Origin: Pantoea cypripedii
GTDB taxonomy: Bacteria; Pseudomonadota; Gammaproteobacteria; Enterobacterales; Enterobacteriaceae
DNA: 64,000 nucleotides
Reading direction: 5' to 3'
Assembly (NCBI RefSeq): GCF_011395035.1
Contig: NZ_CP024768.1
Location: 2,889,286 to 2,953,285, forward strand
The notes under the pieces were generated by a model. The model made no database searches, had not been told where the DNA came from, and saw only the letters and a list, made by a program, of their open reading frames with translations. The position numbers and the translations under genes are program-made. Positions within the stretch are counted from its first letter, which is position 1, and each line of letters opens with the position of its first letter. Positions 8,828 to 17,898 of this stretch are shown piece after piece.

Positions 8828-9954
8828 GCTACCCCCTCGCCCAGGCCACTATTAATGGCCTCTTCAATGGCATTCAGTGCCTGCTGTGCATCTTCGCCGC
8901 TGGCAGTAAAGCGCAGGCGGTGACCTTTTTTGACGCCAAGCGCCACTACTTTCATCAGGCTGCGCCCATTGGCAGGTTTACCGCTGCCATCGAGGTTAGT
9001 GACGGTGATATCGCTGTTGAACTGTTTGATAACGCTAACCAGCGCCGTACCCGGACGGGCATGCAGGCCATGTTCGTTACGGATGGTGAACTCTGCGGTC
9101 AGCACATCGGCCTGCTCATCCACTTCACTGGTCAGCAGCGCCAGAATCCCGGCGGCATCGGCTTTCAGCAGACGTTCAGCTTTGCTGGCATGCAGCAAGC
9201 TGCTGAGGTAACCCAGCACTTCCAGCGGACGGTTGTCGCTGGCGGCAACCGTTACCAGCAGCGCGACGTTGGCACCGGCATGGTCAAATGGCGTTGCTGC
9301 GCGGCTGACTGCGACGCCGCTGTTCAGGTTACCCACCGGGCTGTCGCTCAGCCAGATACCCTGCCCGAGGCTCAACGGGGTGTTAGACACGACGTTAGCG
9401 ACAAAACTGGCATCGACAGCACCTGCCGCCTGCAGGCGACCGGCATTCAGCGCCTGCAGCGTCATCAGATCGCTGGCGGCCACATCAACGGCGATCAGCG
9501 AGGTATCGAACTGGAATTCCGCCGCCTGCTTCTCACCCATCAGCAGCGCGCGCAGGTCTTCCGCTGAAGCGGTTTTCAGTTGTTCAGCAATGCTGTCGTC
9601 GCTAAGTACATGAGTCAGCTGGCGCAACAGCGCGAGATGTTCGTCAGATTTTGCAGCAATGCCGATCGCGACGTAGGCTGTCTGACCGTCGCCCCATGCC
9701 ACACCCTGCGGAAACTGGAAAACCTGCACGCCCGTTTTCAGCACTAAATCACGGGTATCCGTGGTGCCGTGAGGGATGGCGATGCCGTTGCCCAGGAAAG
9801 TGGTGGTTTGCTGTTCGCGCGCCAGCATGCCGTTAACGTAGCCTTCCGCGACATTGCCCGCAGCGGTTAATGCCGCCGCAACCTGACGAATGGCCTCTTC
9901 TTTATTCTGCGCACTGGCACCGGTATGAATGGCCTGAACTTCGAGCTGGAACAT
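8824..9954 (-). CDS. fruB: PTS fructose EIIA-HPr fusion (diphosphoryl transfer protein)
   Basis: This 376-aa protein has exactly the E. coli FruB length. It joins an N-terminal EIIA-Fru domain, with phospho-accepting His62 in GIAIPHGT, to a central linker and a C-terminal HPr-like domain with active His298 in HGLHARPG. It carries phosphate from enzyme I to FruA. GAGGAG sits upstream of the ATG, and two Cra operators lie within 100 bp of it. First gene of the operon. Confidence 0.96.
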   Translation of the reverse strand: MFQLEVQAIHTGASAQNKEEAIRQVAAALTAAGNVAEGYVNGMLAREQQTTTFLGNGIAIPHGTTDTRDLVLKTGVQVFQFPQGVAWGDGQTAYVAIGIAAKSDEHLALLRQLTHVLSDDSIAEQLKTASAEDLRALLMGEKQAAEFQFDTSLIAVDVAASDLMTLQALNAGRLQAAGAVDASFVANVVSNTPLSLGQGIWLSDSPVGNLNSGVAVSRAATPFDHAGANVALLVTVAASDNRPLEVLGYLSSLLHASKAERLLKADAAGILALLTSEVDEQADVLTAEFTIRNEHGLHARPGTALVSVIKQFNSDITVTNLDGSGKPANGRSLMKVVALGVKKGHRLRFTASGEDAQQALNAIEEAINSGLGEGVA

Positions 9955-9975
9955 ATTTCTCCTCGCTTGCTGAAT

Positions 9976-9987
9976 TGAATCGTTTCA
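9976..9987. promoter_or_regulatory. Cra (FruR) operator 1 of fruBKA
   Basis: TGAATCGTTTCA matches the Cra palindrome TGAAACGTTTCA at 11 of 12 positions and lies 22 bp before the fruB ATG. Cra represses fruBKA in E. coli and is released by fructose 1-phosphate. Confidence 0.8.
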
Positions 9988-10041
9988 GCTTGATGGCGAA
10001 AAAATACGCTGTACGACATCGGCTTAGCCGGGACGACAACG

Positions 10042-10055
10042 CTGAAACGTTTCAG
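10042..10055. promoter_or_regulatory. Cra (FruR) operator 2 of fruBKA
   Basis: CTGAAACGTTTCAG is a perfect palindrome containing the ideal Cra site. It lies 66 bp from operator 1, centre to centre. The two-operator layout is the classic arrangement of the enterobacterial fru operon. Confidence 0.85.
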
Positions 10056-10232
10056 GGAATATGGTACAGCTGTGCCAGGCAGGCAAGAAAATGCGTAAAT
10101 GACGTAGCAGATTTTTGAAGCTACGCACACTTCAGAGGTGATTTAGGATTTTAGCCACATGCAACGCTGACGTTTTTGCTGTAACGCCAGCGACATTTAA
10201 GGCAAATGCTTCAGCAAAATGTCAGCAACGAT

Positions 10233-10487
10233 TCAGGGGGCAGTTTCGGCTTCTAATTTCAGCAGATAAGTCATGGCATCCGCACGGCTGTTGCCGCACA
10301 TTTCAGCACTGGGCTGCAGGCTGCCACACACCGCCGGGCGCAACGGGGAACCGAATATTTTACAACGCAGCTGCGCATCAAGCTGAATACAAGGGGTATT
10401 CGCCGGTTTGCCGTCGGGCATACCTGGGATCGGGGAAGAGATGGAAGCAGCAATGCAGCAAGCACCGCAATGGTCACGACACAACAT
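10233..10487 (-). CDS. yeiW: YkgJ-family cysteine-cluster protein YeiW
   Basis: The 84-aa product has the E. coli YeiW length and lies next to efpL as in E. coli. Its cysteines (C3, C7, C10, C11, C33, C42, C54, C64) follow the CxxxCxxCC...C...CxxF...C pattern of YkgJ/UPF0153 proteins, which are thought to bind zinc or an iron-sulfur cluster; the function is not known. The start at 10487 is chosen because GGAG lies 6 nt upstream. The frame stays open for a further 184 codons, but that extension runs antisense across efpL and is not coding. Confidence 0.85.
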   Translation of the reverse strand: MLCRDHCGACCIAASISSPIPGMPDGKPANTPCIQLDAQLRCKIFGSPLRPAVCGSLQPSAEMCGNSRADAMTYLLKLEAETAP

Positions 10488-10646
10488 CAGGCGCTCCTGC
10501 ATGGGGATTTCGCGGCGACAATAGCAGGCTGCCCGTAGTAATACCATGTCCTTTATCACAACAAAATTTGTGTCAGCCCGCTTGCCTGTTTTTCCCGGCG
10601 CGAGTAACTTGGCGCGATCTATTTCTACTTCGCGAGTTACACGACG

Positions 10647-11219
10647 ATGCCAAAGGCAAACGAGATTAAAAAAGGAATGGCGCTCACCTGGAACGGCAAA
10701 CTGCTGCTGGTGAAAGATATCGACATTCAAAGCCCCAGCGCACGCGGTGCGGCTACCCTGTATAAGATGCGTTTTACTGACGTGCGTACTGGCATGAAAG
10801 TCGAAGAACGCTTTAAAGGCGATGACATCCTGGAAGCCATCACCCTGACCCGTCGCTTCGTCTCCTTCTCTTATATAGATGGGGATGAGTACGTGTTTAT
10901 GGATGATGAAGATTTCACGCCATACACCTTCAAAAAAGATCAGATTGAAGAAGAGTTGCTGTTTATTCCTGAAGGCGGCATGCCTGGCATGCAGGTCCTG
11001 ACAATGGATGGCCAGCTGCTGGCGCTGGAGCTGCCACAAACCGTTGACCTGGAGATTGTTGATACTTCACCGGGCATCAAAGGGGCCTCCGCCAGTGCGC
11101 GCACCAAACCTGCCGGGATGAGCACCGGTCTGGTTATCCAGGTGCCGGAATATCTCAGCAACGGCGACCGTATTCGTATTCATATCGCCGAACGTCGCTA
11201 TATGGGACGCTCTGACTAA
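10647..11219 (+). CDS. efpL: EF-P-like translation factor EfpL (YeiP)
   Basis: This 190-aa protein has the exact length of E. coli YeiP/EfpL. It is a three-domain EF-P paralogue (KOW-like N-terminal domain, two OB folds) that helps ribosomes stalled on polyproline and some other motifs. The tip of the N-terminal loop carries Arg33 in SPSARGAATLYK instead of the modifiable lysine of EF-P, so EpmA-type lysylation is not expected. It is monocistronic here, with yeiW divergent upstream. Confidence 0.95.
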   Translation: MPKANEIKKGMALTWNGKLLLVKDIDIQSPSARGAATLYKMRFTDVRTGMKVEERFKGDDILEAITLTRRFVSFSYIDGDEYVFMDDEDFTPYTFKKDQIEEELLFIPEGGMPGMQVLTMDGQLLALELPQTVDLEIVDTSPGIKGASASARTKPAGMSTGLVIQVPEYLSNGDRIRIHIAERRYMGRSD

Positions 11220-11321
11220 GCAGACTGCTCTGTCCGGCGCGCAGCAAATGTTATAGTATAACAATCTGTTGTGTGCGCCGGATGGATATTTCCCGCGCGC
11301 GTTGTTCTCGTTCGTTGAGGC

Positions 11322-12302
11322 ATGATTGTGACGCACGTAAATGTTATTACCGGATTTCTCGGCAGCGGTAAAACCACCGCTCTGTTGCATTTGTTAGCCA
11401 GTAAACCTGCCAATGAAAACTGGGCGGTGCTGGTCAATGAGTTTGGCGAAATAGGTATTGATGGCGCCTTGCTCGCCGATCGGGGTGCCACGCTGAAAGA
11501 GATCCCCGGCGGCTGTATGTGCTGTGTCAACGGCCTGCCGTTGCAGGTAGGTCTTAATATGCTGCTGAAGCAGACCAAACCCGATCGCCTGCTGATTGAA
11601 CCCACCGGTCTTGGCCATCCCAAACAGTTGCTGAATATGCTGCGCGCTGCTGTGTATCAGCCCTGGTTACAGGTTGATGCCACGCTGACATTACTCGATC
11701 CCCGCCATCTGGCTGATCCGCGCATTGTGCAGAATGAAAATTTCCAGGATCAACTCACCGCCGCCGATATTGTCATTGCGACCAAAAGCGATCGCTGGGG
11801 CGACGAAGATCGTCAGTTACTTGCAGACTGGCGTCAGCAGCATCTTGCCGATCGCCAATGGGTGGAAGCCGCCTGGGGAGAGATCGATCCCGCGCTGCTC
11901 AGCCAAAGGGGATTGGCCGATCGTGCGGTTCCTGATGCATTGCATCATCACGCTGAATCACGCCCGCAGGGGCTGGCGGCACTCAAACTTGACGGCCAGG
12001 CACGCTGGCGGCGTGCGCTCAATGAAGGCCAGGGTTATGCCGCCTGCGGCTGGATTTTTGATAGTGATACGGTGTTCGATACCATCAGGATCCTTGACTG
12101 GGCGCGGCTTGCGCCGGTTGACCGGGTTAAAGGGGTGCTACGCACTGCCGAGGGTTTAGTGACCATCAATCGTCAGGGTGAGGACGTGTTTATCGAGACG
12201 CGTCCGACGACACCACCCGACAGCCGTATTGAATTGATCCATCATCAACCCGCTGACTGGAACCTGTTACAGAGTGGGCTGTTGAAGATTCGTTTAAAAT
12301 AG
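11322..12302 (+). CDS. yeiR: COG0523/CobW-family zinc-binding GTPase YeiR
   Basis: The 326-aa protein is collinear with E. coli YeiR (328 aa). A P-loop GFLGSGKT is at residues 11-18, and the metal-binding CxCC motif of COG0523 GTPases is at Cys65, Cys67 and Cys68 (GGCMCC). A CobW C-terminal domain follows from about residue 210. E. coli YeiR binds zinc and hydrolyses GTP, probably in metal delivery. The ATG is preceded by GAGG; a GTG two codons later is an alternative start. No Zur box was recognised upstream. Confidence 0.93.
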   Translation: MIVTHVNVITGFLGSGKTTALLHLLASKPANENWAVLVNEFGEIGIDGALLADRGATLKEIPGGCMCCVNGLPLQVGLNMLLKQTKPDRLLIEPTGLGHPKQLLNMLRAAVYQPWLQVDATLTLLDPRHLADPRIVQNENFQDQLTAADIVIATKSDRWGDEDRQLLADWRQQHLADRQWVEAAWGEIDPALLSQRGLADRAVPDALHHHAESRPQGLAALKLDGQARWRRALNEGQGYAACGWIFDSDTVFDTIRILDWARLAPVDRVKGVLRTAEGLVTINRQGEDVFIETRPTTPPDSRIELIHHQPADWNLLQSGLLKIRLK

Positions 12303-12345
12303 ATGCGGTAGGTTTTCCCGTTATTTTTCTTTTTTGAGTTGGACT

Positions 12346-13053
12346 ATGCGCGCTTCTCGTTTATTCACCATCCTGCTCCTCAATGTGCTGGGTGTGGTGA
12401 TTTTCTTTTCCTGGTATCTGCCGCCTGAGCACGGTTTCTGGTTTGGTCTCGACAAAGCCATTTTCTTCGGTTTCAACGATCAGATGGTCGTGCACCACGG
12501 TTTTGCCTTGCTGGTGGCCATCACTAACTTCCGTGGTTTTGACCTGGTTTCACTGCTGGCGATGGGTCTGCTTTATATGTGGTTCTGGCGACGTGAAACG
12601 CCACAGGGACGTCGCCGTATGCTGGCGATTGGTATCACCATGCTGCTGACCGCCGTCATTCTCAACCAGCTGGGGCATTTAATCCCGGTACAACACGCCA
12701 GCCCGACGCTGTTTTTTGAACACGTCCATCGCGTGAGCGAACTCACCGGTATTCCGGCGAAAGATGCGTCAAGCGACAGCTTCCCGGGTGACCACGGTAT
12801 GATGCTGATGATTTTCGCCTGCTTTATGTGGCGCTATTTCGGTTTCCGCGCTTTCCTGATGGGTTTGCTGATTGTGGTGGTGTTTGGTCTGCCGCGCGTG
12901 ATGGCAGGCGCACACTGGTTTACCGATATCGCTGTGGGTTCACTGTCGGTGGTATTAGTGGGCCTGAGCTGGTGGTTATTAACACCAGCAAGTGACAAAT
13001 TAGTTAACTGGCTGTATCGCTCTTTACCGGGCAAACATAAGCCGCAGCCATAA
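12346..13053 (+). CDS. lpxT: Lipid A 1-phosphate phosphotransferase LpxT
   Basis: LpxT moves a phosphate from undecaprenyl pyrophosphate to the 1-position of lipid A on the periplasmic face of the inner membrane, recycling the carrier lipid. The 235-aa protein has about six membrane helices and the three PAP2 phosphatase motifs: one in the HASPTLFFEHVHRVSE to KDASSDSFPGDH region, SFPGDHG itself, and RVMAGAHWFTDI. ATG at 12346 is preferred over an in-frame TTG at 12334, because it gives the E. coli-like length (237 aa) and the usual N-terminus. An unusual long hairpin follows the stop codon. Confidence 0.92.
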   Translation: MRASRLFTILLLNVLGVVIFFSWYLPPEHGFWFGLDKAIFFGFNDQMVVHHGFALLVAITNFRGFDLVSLLAMGLLYMWFWRRETPQGRRRMLAIGITMLLTAVILNQLGHLIPVQHASPTLFFEHVHRVSELTGIPAKDASSDSFPGDHGMMLMIFACFMWRYFGFRAFLMGLLIVVVFGLPRVMAGAHWFTDIAVGSLSVVLVGLSWWLLTPASDKLVNWLYRSLPGKHKPQP

Positions 13054-13568
13054 TTGTTTAGCGCGAGTGATCAAAGCGTAAAATAGCGATCGCTCGCGCT
13101 TAATGAAACCGGAAATAGATTATTAGCCTGCTAATAAATTTTTATAAAAAGAAAAGATTATGATGGAATCTGCCGCACAATAGCCTTTTTCCTAAGCTGT
13201 CCAGTCAGAACCCTCTTAAAATCGGCCTTAACGCCAGAATTAGCCCCTGATCCCGCCGCTATTTCCCTGTTTAAACGCTGCCAGTTGTCGATAAAGTAGC
13301 CATTGTGTTACGGATTGATTTCACATCGAAAAAACCTATAAAAATTTATATAAAAGCACTCGCCACGCGGTCTGTAATCGGTTAACCTCAAACGCAATTA
13401 GTAGGTGAACAGCATAAAATGTGGTTCCGAAGGCAACAAAAATGTGTTCTTAAACACATTTTGGTAATTAAGGAATTGTCTTAGCTGGTCGCTCTTATTA
13501 ATCTCGACTCGTTTTGTCATCTGGCTGGCGACATTTTGTCGTAAGGATTTCGAAGGAAAACACCCATA
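13054..13568. other. Long intergenic region upstream of mepS with three palindromic structures
   Basis: This 515-bp stretch has no credible ORF. It holds a hairpin at 13060-13100 (AGCGCGAG/CTCGCGCT extended inward by GATC/GATC, 15-nt loop) just after lpxT. A second palindrome, TTATTAGC-CT-GCTAATAA, is at 13120-13137, followed by a short T run at 13139. A perfect 10-bp hairpin, AAAATGTGTT-CTTA-AACACATTTT, is at 13439-13462, about 107 bp before the mepS start. The first two may end lpxT transcription; the third may be an operator or lie in the mepS leader. Functions are inferred. Confidence 0.6.
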
Positions 13569-14144
13569 ATGGTCAAGTCTCAACCAATTCTGAGATACCT
13601 CAGGCGGATTATTCCCGCGGTAGCTTTAGCAGCACTTTTATCAGCATGTAGCAGTACCCATAACGGTCAGAACGCGAATAACGAGAATCATGAAGTTAAC
13701 AACCAGAATGGTTTTTTACTTCAGGCGTCTCAGGACGAATTCGAACAGATGGTGCGGAACGTGGATATCAAATCCCGCATCATGGACCAATACGATGACT
13801 GGAAAGGCGTGCGTTACCGTTTAGGCGGTGACACCAAGCGCGGCATCGATTGTTCTGCTTTTGTTCAGCGCACCTTTCGCGAACAGTTTGGTTTAGATCT
13901 TCCGCGTTCAACCTATGAACAGGAAGATACAGGTAAGCAGGTTTCACGCACGAAACTGCGTCCGGGTGATTTAGTGCTGTTCCGCGCCGGTTCCACCGGT
14001 CGCCACGTCGGCATCTATCTGGGCAATGACAATTTCGTGCACGCCTCCACCAGCAGTGGTGTGATGATTTCCAGCCTTAACGACAGTTACTGGAAAGCAC
14101 GTTACCGTGAAGCACGGCGTGTTTTAGGGCGAAATCCCAGCTAA
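13569..14144 (+). CDS. mepS: Murein DD-endopeptidase MepS (Spr), lipoprotein
   Basis: MepS cleaves the D-Ala-mDAP crosslinks of peptidoglycan so that new strands can be inserted during growth. The 191-aa precursor has a lipobox LSAC with lipidated Cys27 and a C-terminal NlpC/P60 domain from about residue 70. The catalytic triad is Cys95 (GIDCSAF), His146 (GRHVGIY) and His158 (NFVHAS). The N-terminus MVKSQPILRY is identical to the start of E. coli Spr. AAGGAAAACACCCATA precedes the ATG. The linker after the lipobox is Asn-rich and slightly longer than in E. coli. In E. coli NlpI-Prc degrades the protein. Confidence 0.96.
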   Translation: MVKSQPILRYLRRIIPAVALAALLSACSSTHNGQNANNENHEVNNQNGFLLQASQDEFEQMVRNVDIKSRIMDQYDDWKGVRYRLGGDTKRGIDCSAFVQRTFREQFGLDLPRSTYEQEDTGKQVSRTKLRPGDLVLFRAGSTGRHVGIYLGNDNFVHASTSSGVMISSLNDSYWKARYREARRVLGRNPS

Positions 14145-14182
14145 TGAATACCCTTTGAAGATCCTCTCAGCCAGAGAATCAG

Positions 14183-14210
14183 AAAACGCTGCCCCGGCAG
14201 CGTTTTTTTT
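14183..14210 (+). terminator. Intrinsic terminator of mepS
   Basis: AAAACGCTGC pairs with GCAGCGTTTT around a 4-nt loop, and the T run continues to eight T in all. It lies about 40 bp after the mepS stop. Confidence 0.85.
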
Positions 14211-14442
14211 CGTCTGTCATTTTTTTTCCTGGCGAAATTCATAAAAAGTTTTTGAGAATCAAAAATATAACAAGACTTTTCGCGCGCTCTCGTTATATTC
14301 TCGTTTACTTACTTACCCCAACTAATTCGTGTCATATGCAGGCAATTACCGGCTGCATCGACCGAGTTAATGACGGGCTACACCAGAGAGTAGTAGTGCG
14401 CAGTTAACATAATAAAATGGCAAGACAAGGGGAATTCACTCC

Positions 14443-16014
14443 ATGCCACTGTCGGGGACGTTTAAACGTCATGCAACCTATTCGCGCCGGATCGCCTGGA
14501 GCAGCGTGATTGTAGGTGTTGTGTTCTTTCTGTTGTTCGTCACTGTGATGTTGACACTGGCCTGGCAAAAAAGAGTACAGCAGCATGCGCTGTTACTGAC
14601 ACACAGTCGGGACGATTTACAGCAGGTGATGACAACCCTGGTCGGTACCCTTTATCCACTGCAGCAATATACTCAGCTGGAGTGCAGCAACGTTGGTCGC
14701 GAACTCACCTCACGCGCAGCCTTTGCCGGTAATATTCGCGCCATTTTGCTGGTACGCGATGGTGATGCTTATTGTTCTTCGGCCACAGGTGCCTTCAGGT
14801 TACCGGTGGCGGATATCTCCCCTGAATCTGAACTTGAACGCGATCGCGATCTGCGTTTGCTGGAAGGCACTCCGCTGCAACCCGCCAAACCGGCGCTGGC
14901 GCTGTGGCTAAAAACCCCCGGCAAAGCAGAAACCGGCATCCTCACCACCATGAATCTCAGCCTGACGCCGTATCAGCTACTGGCTTCATACCATCCGGAA
15001 ATTACCGGGATGGCGCTGATAGTGGGTGACCGGGCCATCATGAGTGGTAGCAATCAGGTGGTGCGCGTCAGCGATTTGCCACCCGCATTGGCCTCCCTGT
15101 CGCTAAATAATGATGCGATGCGCTTTGTCCTCTTCGGTACCACCCTCGCCTTGCGTGACTACCATCTGATTCTGCTGAGCGCTATCCTGTTTTCACTGGT
15201 AGCGGGAGGAACCTGCTGGTTGTTGCTGATGCTGCATCAACGCCCCGGCAAAGAGATTATGCAGGGAATCAAACGTGGTCAGTTCCATGTGGAATATCAG
15301 CCGCTGGTGACGGCACATGATGGCCGACCCTATGGCGTCGAAGCCCTGCTACGCTGGACCCATCCCAGCGAAGGGTTGATCCCGCCCGATGCGTTTATCA
15401 GTTATGCCGAAGCACAGAATCTGATCATCCCTCTCACCCGTCATCTGTTTAAATTGGTCGCTCGCGATGCCCATGCGATGTGTGACCAACTGCCGCGCGG
15501 CACCCGGATGGGGCTGAATTTGTCACCGTTGCATCTGGCCTCAGAGAGCTTCCGCAACGATGTACAAAACTGGATCGCCGATATGCCCGCTAATCACTTC
15601 AACTATGTGTTTGAGATAACTGAACGCACGATGGTGAAGGAAAAAAACGCCGGTGAAATCTTTGCCTGGTTGCATGATAACGATATCAAGATTGCCATTG
15701 ATGACTTTGGTACCGGACACAGCGCGCTGATTTACCTGGAAAGATATCCCTTCGATTATCTGAAGATCGACCGTGGTTTTGTGCAAAGCATCGGCACTGA
15801 AACCGTCACCTCACCGGTGCTGGATGCCGTGCTGCAACTGGCGAAAAAGCTCAACCTGAAAACCGTGGCAGAAGGCGTGGAAACCGGTGACCAGGCTGCC
15901 TGGCTGGTCAATCGTGGCGTCACCCATTTACAGGGATATTTGTTTAGCCGACCATTGAAGCCGGAAAATCTGGTGGACTATTATCAGCAGCAGCAACTGG
16001 TTACTGCCGGTTAA
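14443..16014 (+). CDS. pdeN: CSS-EAL cyclic-di-GMP phosphodiesterase PdeN (Rtn)
   Basis: The 523-aa membrane protein matches E. coli PdeN (518 aa) in length and place, between mepS and yejA. Transmembrane helices at about 17-40 and 242-264 enclose a periplasmic CSS domain with CSS at 111-113 and a second cysteine at 81. The disulfide state of such domains controls activity and proteolysis. The cytoplasmic EAL domain starts near 270, with EALLRW at 300-305, the EITE and DDFGTG metal and active-site motifs, and AEGVE. It should hydrolyse c-di-GMP to pGpG and so favour motility over matrix production. Its promoter region at 14211-14442 contains an AATATAAC/GTTATATT inverted repeat (arms at 14264 and 14292). 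Confidence 0.93.
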   Translation: MPLSGTFKRHATYSRRIAWSSVIVGVVFFLLFVTVMLTLAWQKRVQQHALLLTHSRDDLQQVMTTLVGTLYPLQQYTQLECSNVGRELTSRAAFAGNIRAILLVRDGDAYCSSATGAFRLPVADISPESELERDRDLRLLEGTPLQPAKPALALWLKTPGKAETGILTTMNLSLTPYQLLASYHPEITGMALIVGDRAIMSGSNQVVRVSDLPPALASLSLNNDAMRFVLFGTTLALRDYHLILLSAILFSLVAGGTCWLLLMLHQRPGKEIMQGIKRGQFHVEYQPLVTAHDGRPYGVEALLRWTHPSEGLIPPDAFISYAEAQNLIIPLTRHLFKLVARDAHAMCDQLPRGTRMGLNLSPLHLASESFRNDVQNWIADMPANHFNYVFEITERTMVKEKNAGEIFAWLHDNDIKIAIDDFGTGHSALIYLERYPFDYLKIDRGFVQSIGTETVTSPVLDAVLQLAKKLNLKTVAEGVETGDQAAWLVNRGVTHLQGYLFSRPLKPENLVDYYQQQQLVTAG

Positions 16015-16079
16015 CGTCACGCAAACGTCATGAAACTGCTACCATAAGGTGCGGATAACGAAAGGAGAGCGTCCCTCTT

Positions 16080-17888
16080 ATGCTGCTTCGTTTAGTCACA
16101 GCGTTGCTGCTTGGCTGTGTAATGTCGCCATTGCATGCGGAAACCATCAACGAAAGCTATGCCTTTGCCAAACTGGGTGAGCCGAAGTATGTGGTGAACT
16201 TTACCCATTATGACTATGCCAATCCGGCAGCGCCAAAAGGCGGCAAGCTGACCCTGGCCGTCATTGGTACTTACGATAACTTCAATCGTTATGCCTCGCG
16301 CGGTAACCCAGGTGCTGCAACCGATACCCTGTATGACGGCCTGTTCACAACCTCTGACGATGAACCAGCCAGTTACTACCCTCTGATTGCCGAGTCGGCG
16401 CGTTATCCCAGCGATTTTCACTGGATGGAAGTCTCGATTAATCCTCATGCGCAATTTCAGGATGGCACACCGATTACCGCCCAGGATGTGGCTTTCACCT
16501 TCAACAAGTTTATGACCGAAGGGGTACCCCAGTTCCGCGTGGCATTTCGTGGCGTGGAAGTGAAGGCCCTGAATCGTCTGACGGTGCGTATTAATTTGCC
16601 TAAGCCGGATAAAGATTTGGCGCTGAGCTGGCTGACGCTGCCGGTGCTGCCAGAGAAGTTCTGGCAGAACAAAAAATTCAATGAGCCTATTGGCTATCCG
16701 CCGCTGGCCAGTGGACCTTACCGCATCACCTCTTACAAACCCGGGCAGTTTATCCAGTACAGCCGGGTAAAAAATTACTGGGCAGCCAACTTGCCGGTCA
16801 ACCGCGGGCGTTTTAACTTCGATACCATCCGCTATGACTACTACCTTGACGATAACGTGGCGTTTGAAGCGTTCAAAGCCGGAGCCTTCGATCTACGCAT
16901 TGAAGGCTCAGCAAAAAAATGGGCCACCCAATATCGGGGGCGCAACTTTGACAGTCACGCCATCGTCAAACAGGTCACACCCAATGATGTCTCCACCAAC
17001 ACCAGTTGGCTGGCGTTCAACAATGAGAAACCGCTGTTTAGCGATATCAGGGTTCGTCAGGCGCTCAGCCTGGCTTTTGATTTTGAATGGATGAATAAAG
17101 CGCTGTTCTACAACGCTTATAAACGCACCAGCAGCTATTTTCAGAACACCGCTTATGCCGCAGCAGGCTACCCTGATGCCGCACAGCTGATTTTACTGGC
17201 ACCGTACAAGGCGCAGTTACCTGCGGAAGTGTTTAATAACGAGTACGCCCCACCGCATTCTGACGGCAGCGGTTTTGATCGCGGTAATTTGCTGAAGGCG
17301 ATGAATCTGCTGAAAGAAGCAGGCTGGGAGATCAGGAACCAGCAACTGGTCAATGTTAAAACCGGCCAGCCGTTTCGTTTTGAACTGTTGCTGAACAGCG
17401 GCTCCAGCAATGACTGGACGCTGCCATTCCAGCATAGCCTCGCACGGCTGGGTATTCAGGTTTCGCTGCGTCAGGTGGATAGCTCGCAATATCTGCGCCG
17501 CCTGCGCCACGGCGATTATGATATGACGCCATCGGTGTATTACGCTATGCCCTGGCCATCGACCGATCTGCAAACCATCTGGCAATCGGAGTACATCGAT
17601 TCAACATGGAATACCGCGCGGGTGAAAGATCCGATCGTTGATCACTTCGTGCAGCAGATTGTTGCGGACCAGGGGAATGAGAAAGCCTTGCTGCCGCTGG
17701 GCCAGGCGCTGGATCGTATTCTGCTGTGGCGTGCCTATATGATCCCGATGTGGTTCAACGCTGAACAGCGACTAGCGTACTGGGATAAATTCTCGCACCC
17801 CGAAATTAAGCCAGCCTTCGCCACCGGGCTGGAAAACTGGTGGTACGATGTGAACAAAGCCGCGCGTTTGCCGGCGGATCGACGCTGA
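16080..17888 (+). CDS. yejA: Peptide ABC transporter substrate-binding protein YejA
   Basis: The 602-aa protein has a signal peptide of about 20 residues ending in PLHA and an SBP_bac_5 fold typical of oligopeptide and nickel binding proteins. It matches E. coli YejA (604 aa). Together with YejB, YejE and YejF it forms an importer whose known cargo includes peptide antibiotics such as microcin C, and its natural role is oligopeptide uptake. A GAAAGGAGAG stretch lies upstream of the ATG. First gene of yejABEF. Confidence 0.95.
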   Translation: MLLRLVTALLLGCVMSPLHAETINESYAFAKLGEPKYVVNFTHYDYANPAAPKGGKLTLAVIGTYDNFNRYASRGNPGAATDTLYDGLFTTSDDEPASYYPLIAESARYPSDFHWMEVSINPHAQFQDGTPITAQDVAFTFNKFMTEGVPQFRVAFRGVEVKALNRLTVRINLPKPDKDLALSWLTLPVLPEKFWQNKKFNEPIGYPPLASGPYRITSYKPGQFIQYSRVKNYWAANLPVNRGRFNFDTIRYDYYLDDNVAFEAFKAGAFDLRIEGSAKKWATQYRGRNFDSHAIVKQVTPNDVSTNTSWLAFNNEKPLFSDIRVRQALSLAFDFEWMNKALFYNAYKRTSSYFQNTAYAAAGYPDAAQLILLAPYKAQLPAEVFNNEYAPPHSDGSGFDRGNLLKAMNLLKEAGWEIRNQQLVNVKTGQPFRFELLLNSGSSNDWTLPFQHSLARLGIQVSLRQVDSSQYLRRLRHGDYDMTPSVYYAMPWPSTDLQTIWQSEYIDSTWNTARVKDPIVDHFVQQIVADQGNEKALLPLGQALDRILLWRAYMIPMWFNAEQRLAYWDKFSHPEIKPAFATGLENWWYDVNKAARLPADRR

Positions 17889-17898
17889 GGAGTGCGGT

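Noticed and set aside
8920..9567. 215-codon open frame on the plus strand
   Set aside because: Antisense to fruB; no Shine-Dalgarno or recognisable protein features.
10488..11039. Long open extension upstream of yeiW on the minus strand
   Set aside because: It runs antisense through efpL, a firmly identified gene. The Shine-Dalgarno and family length support only the last 84 codons.
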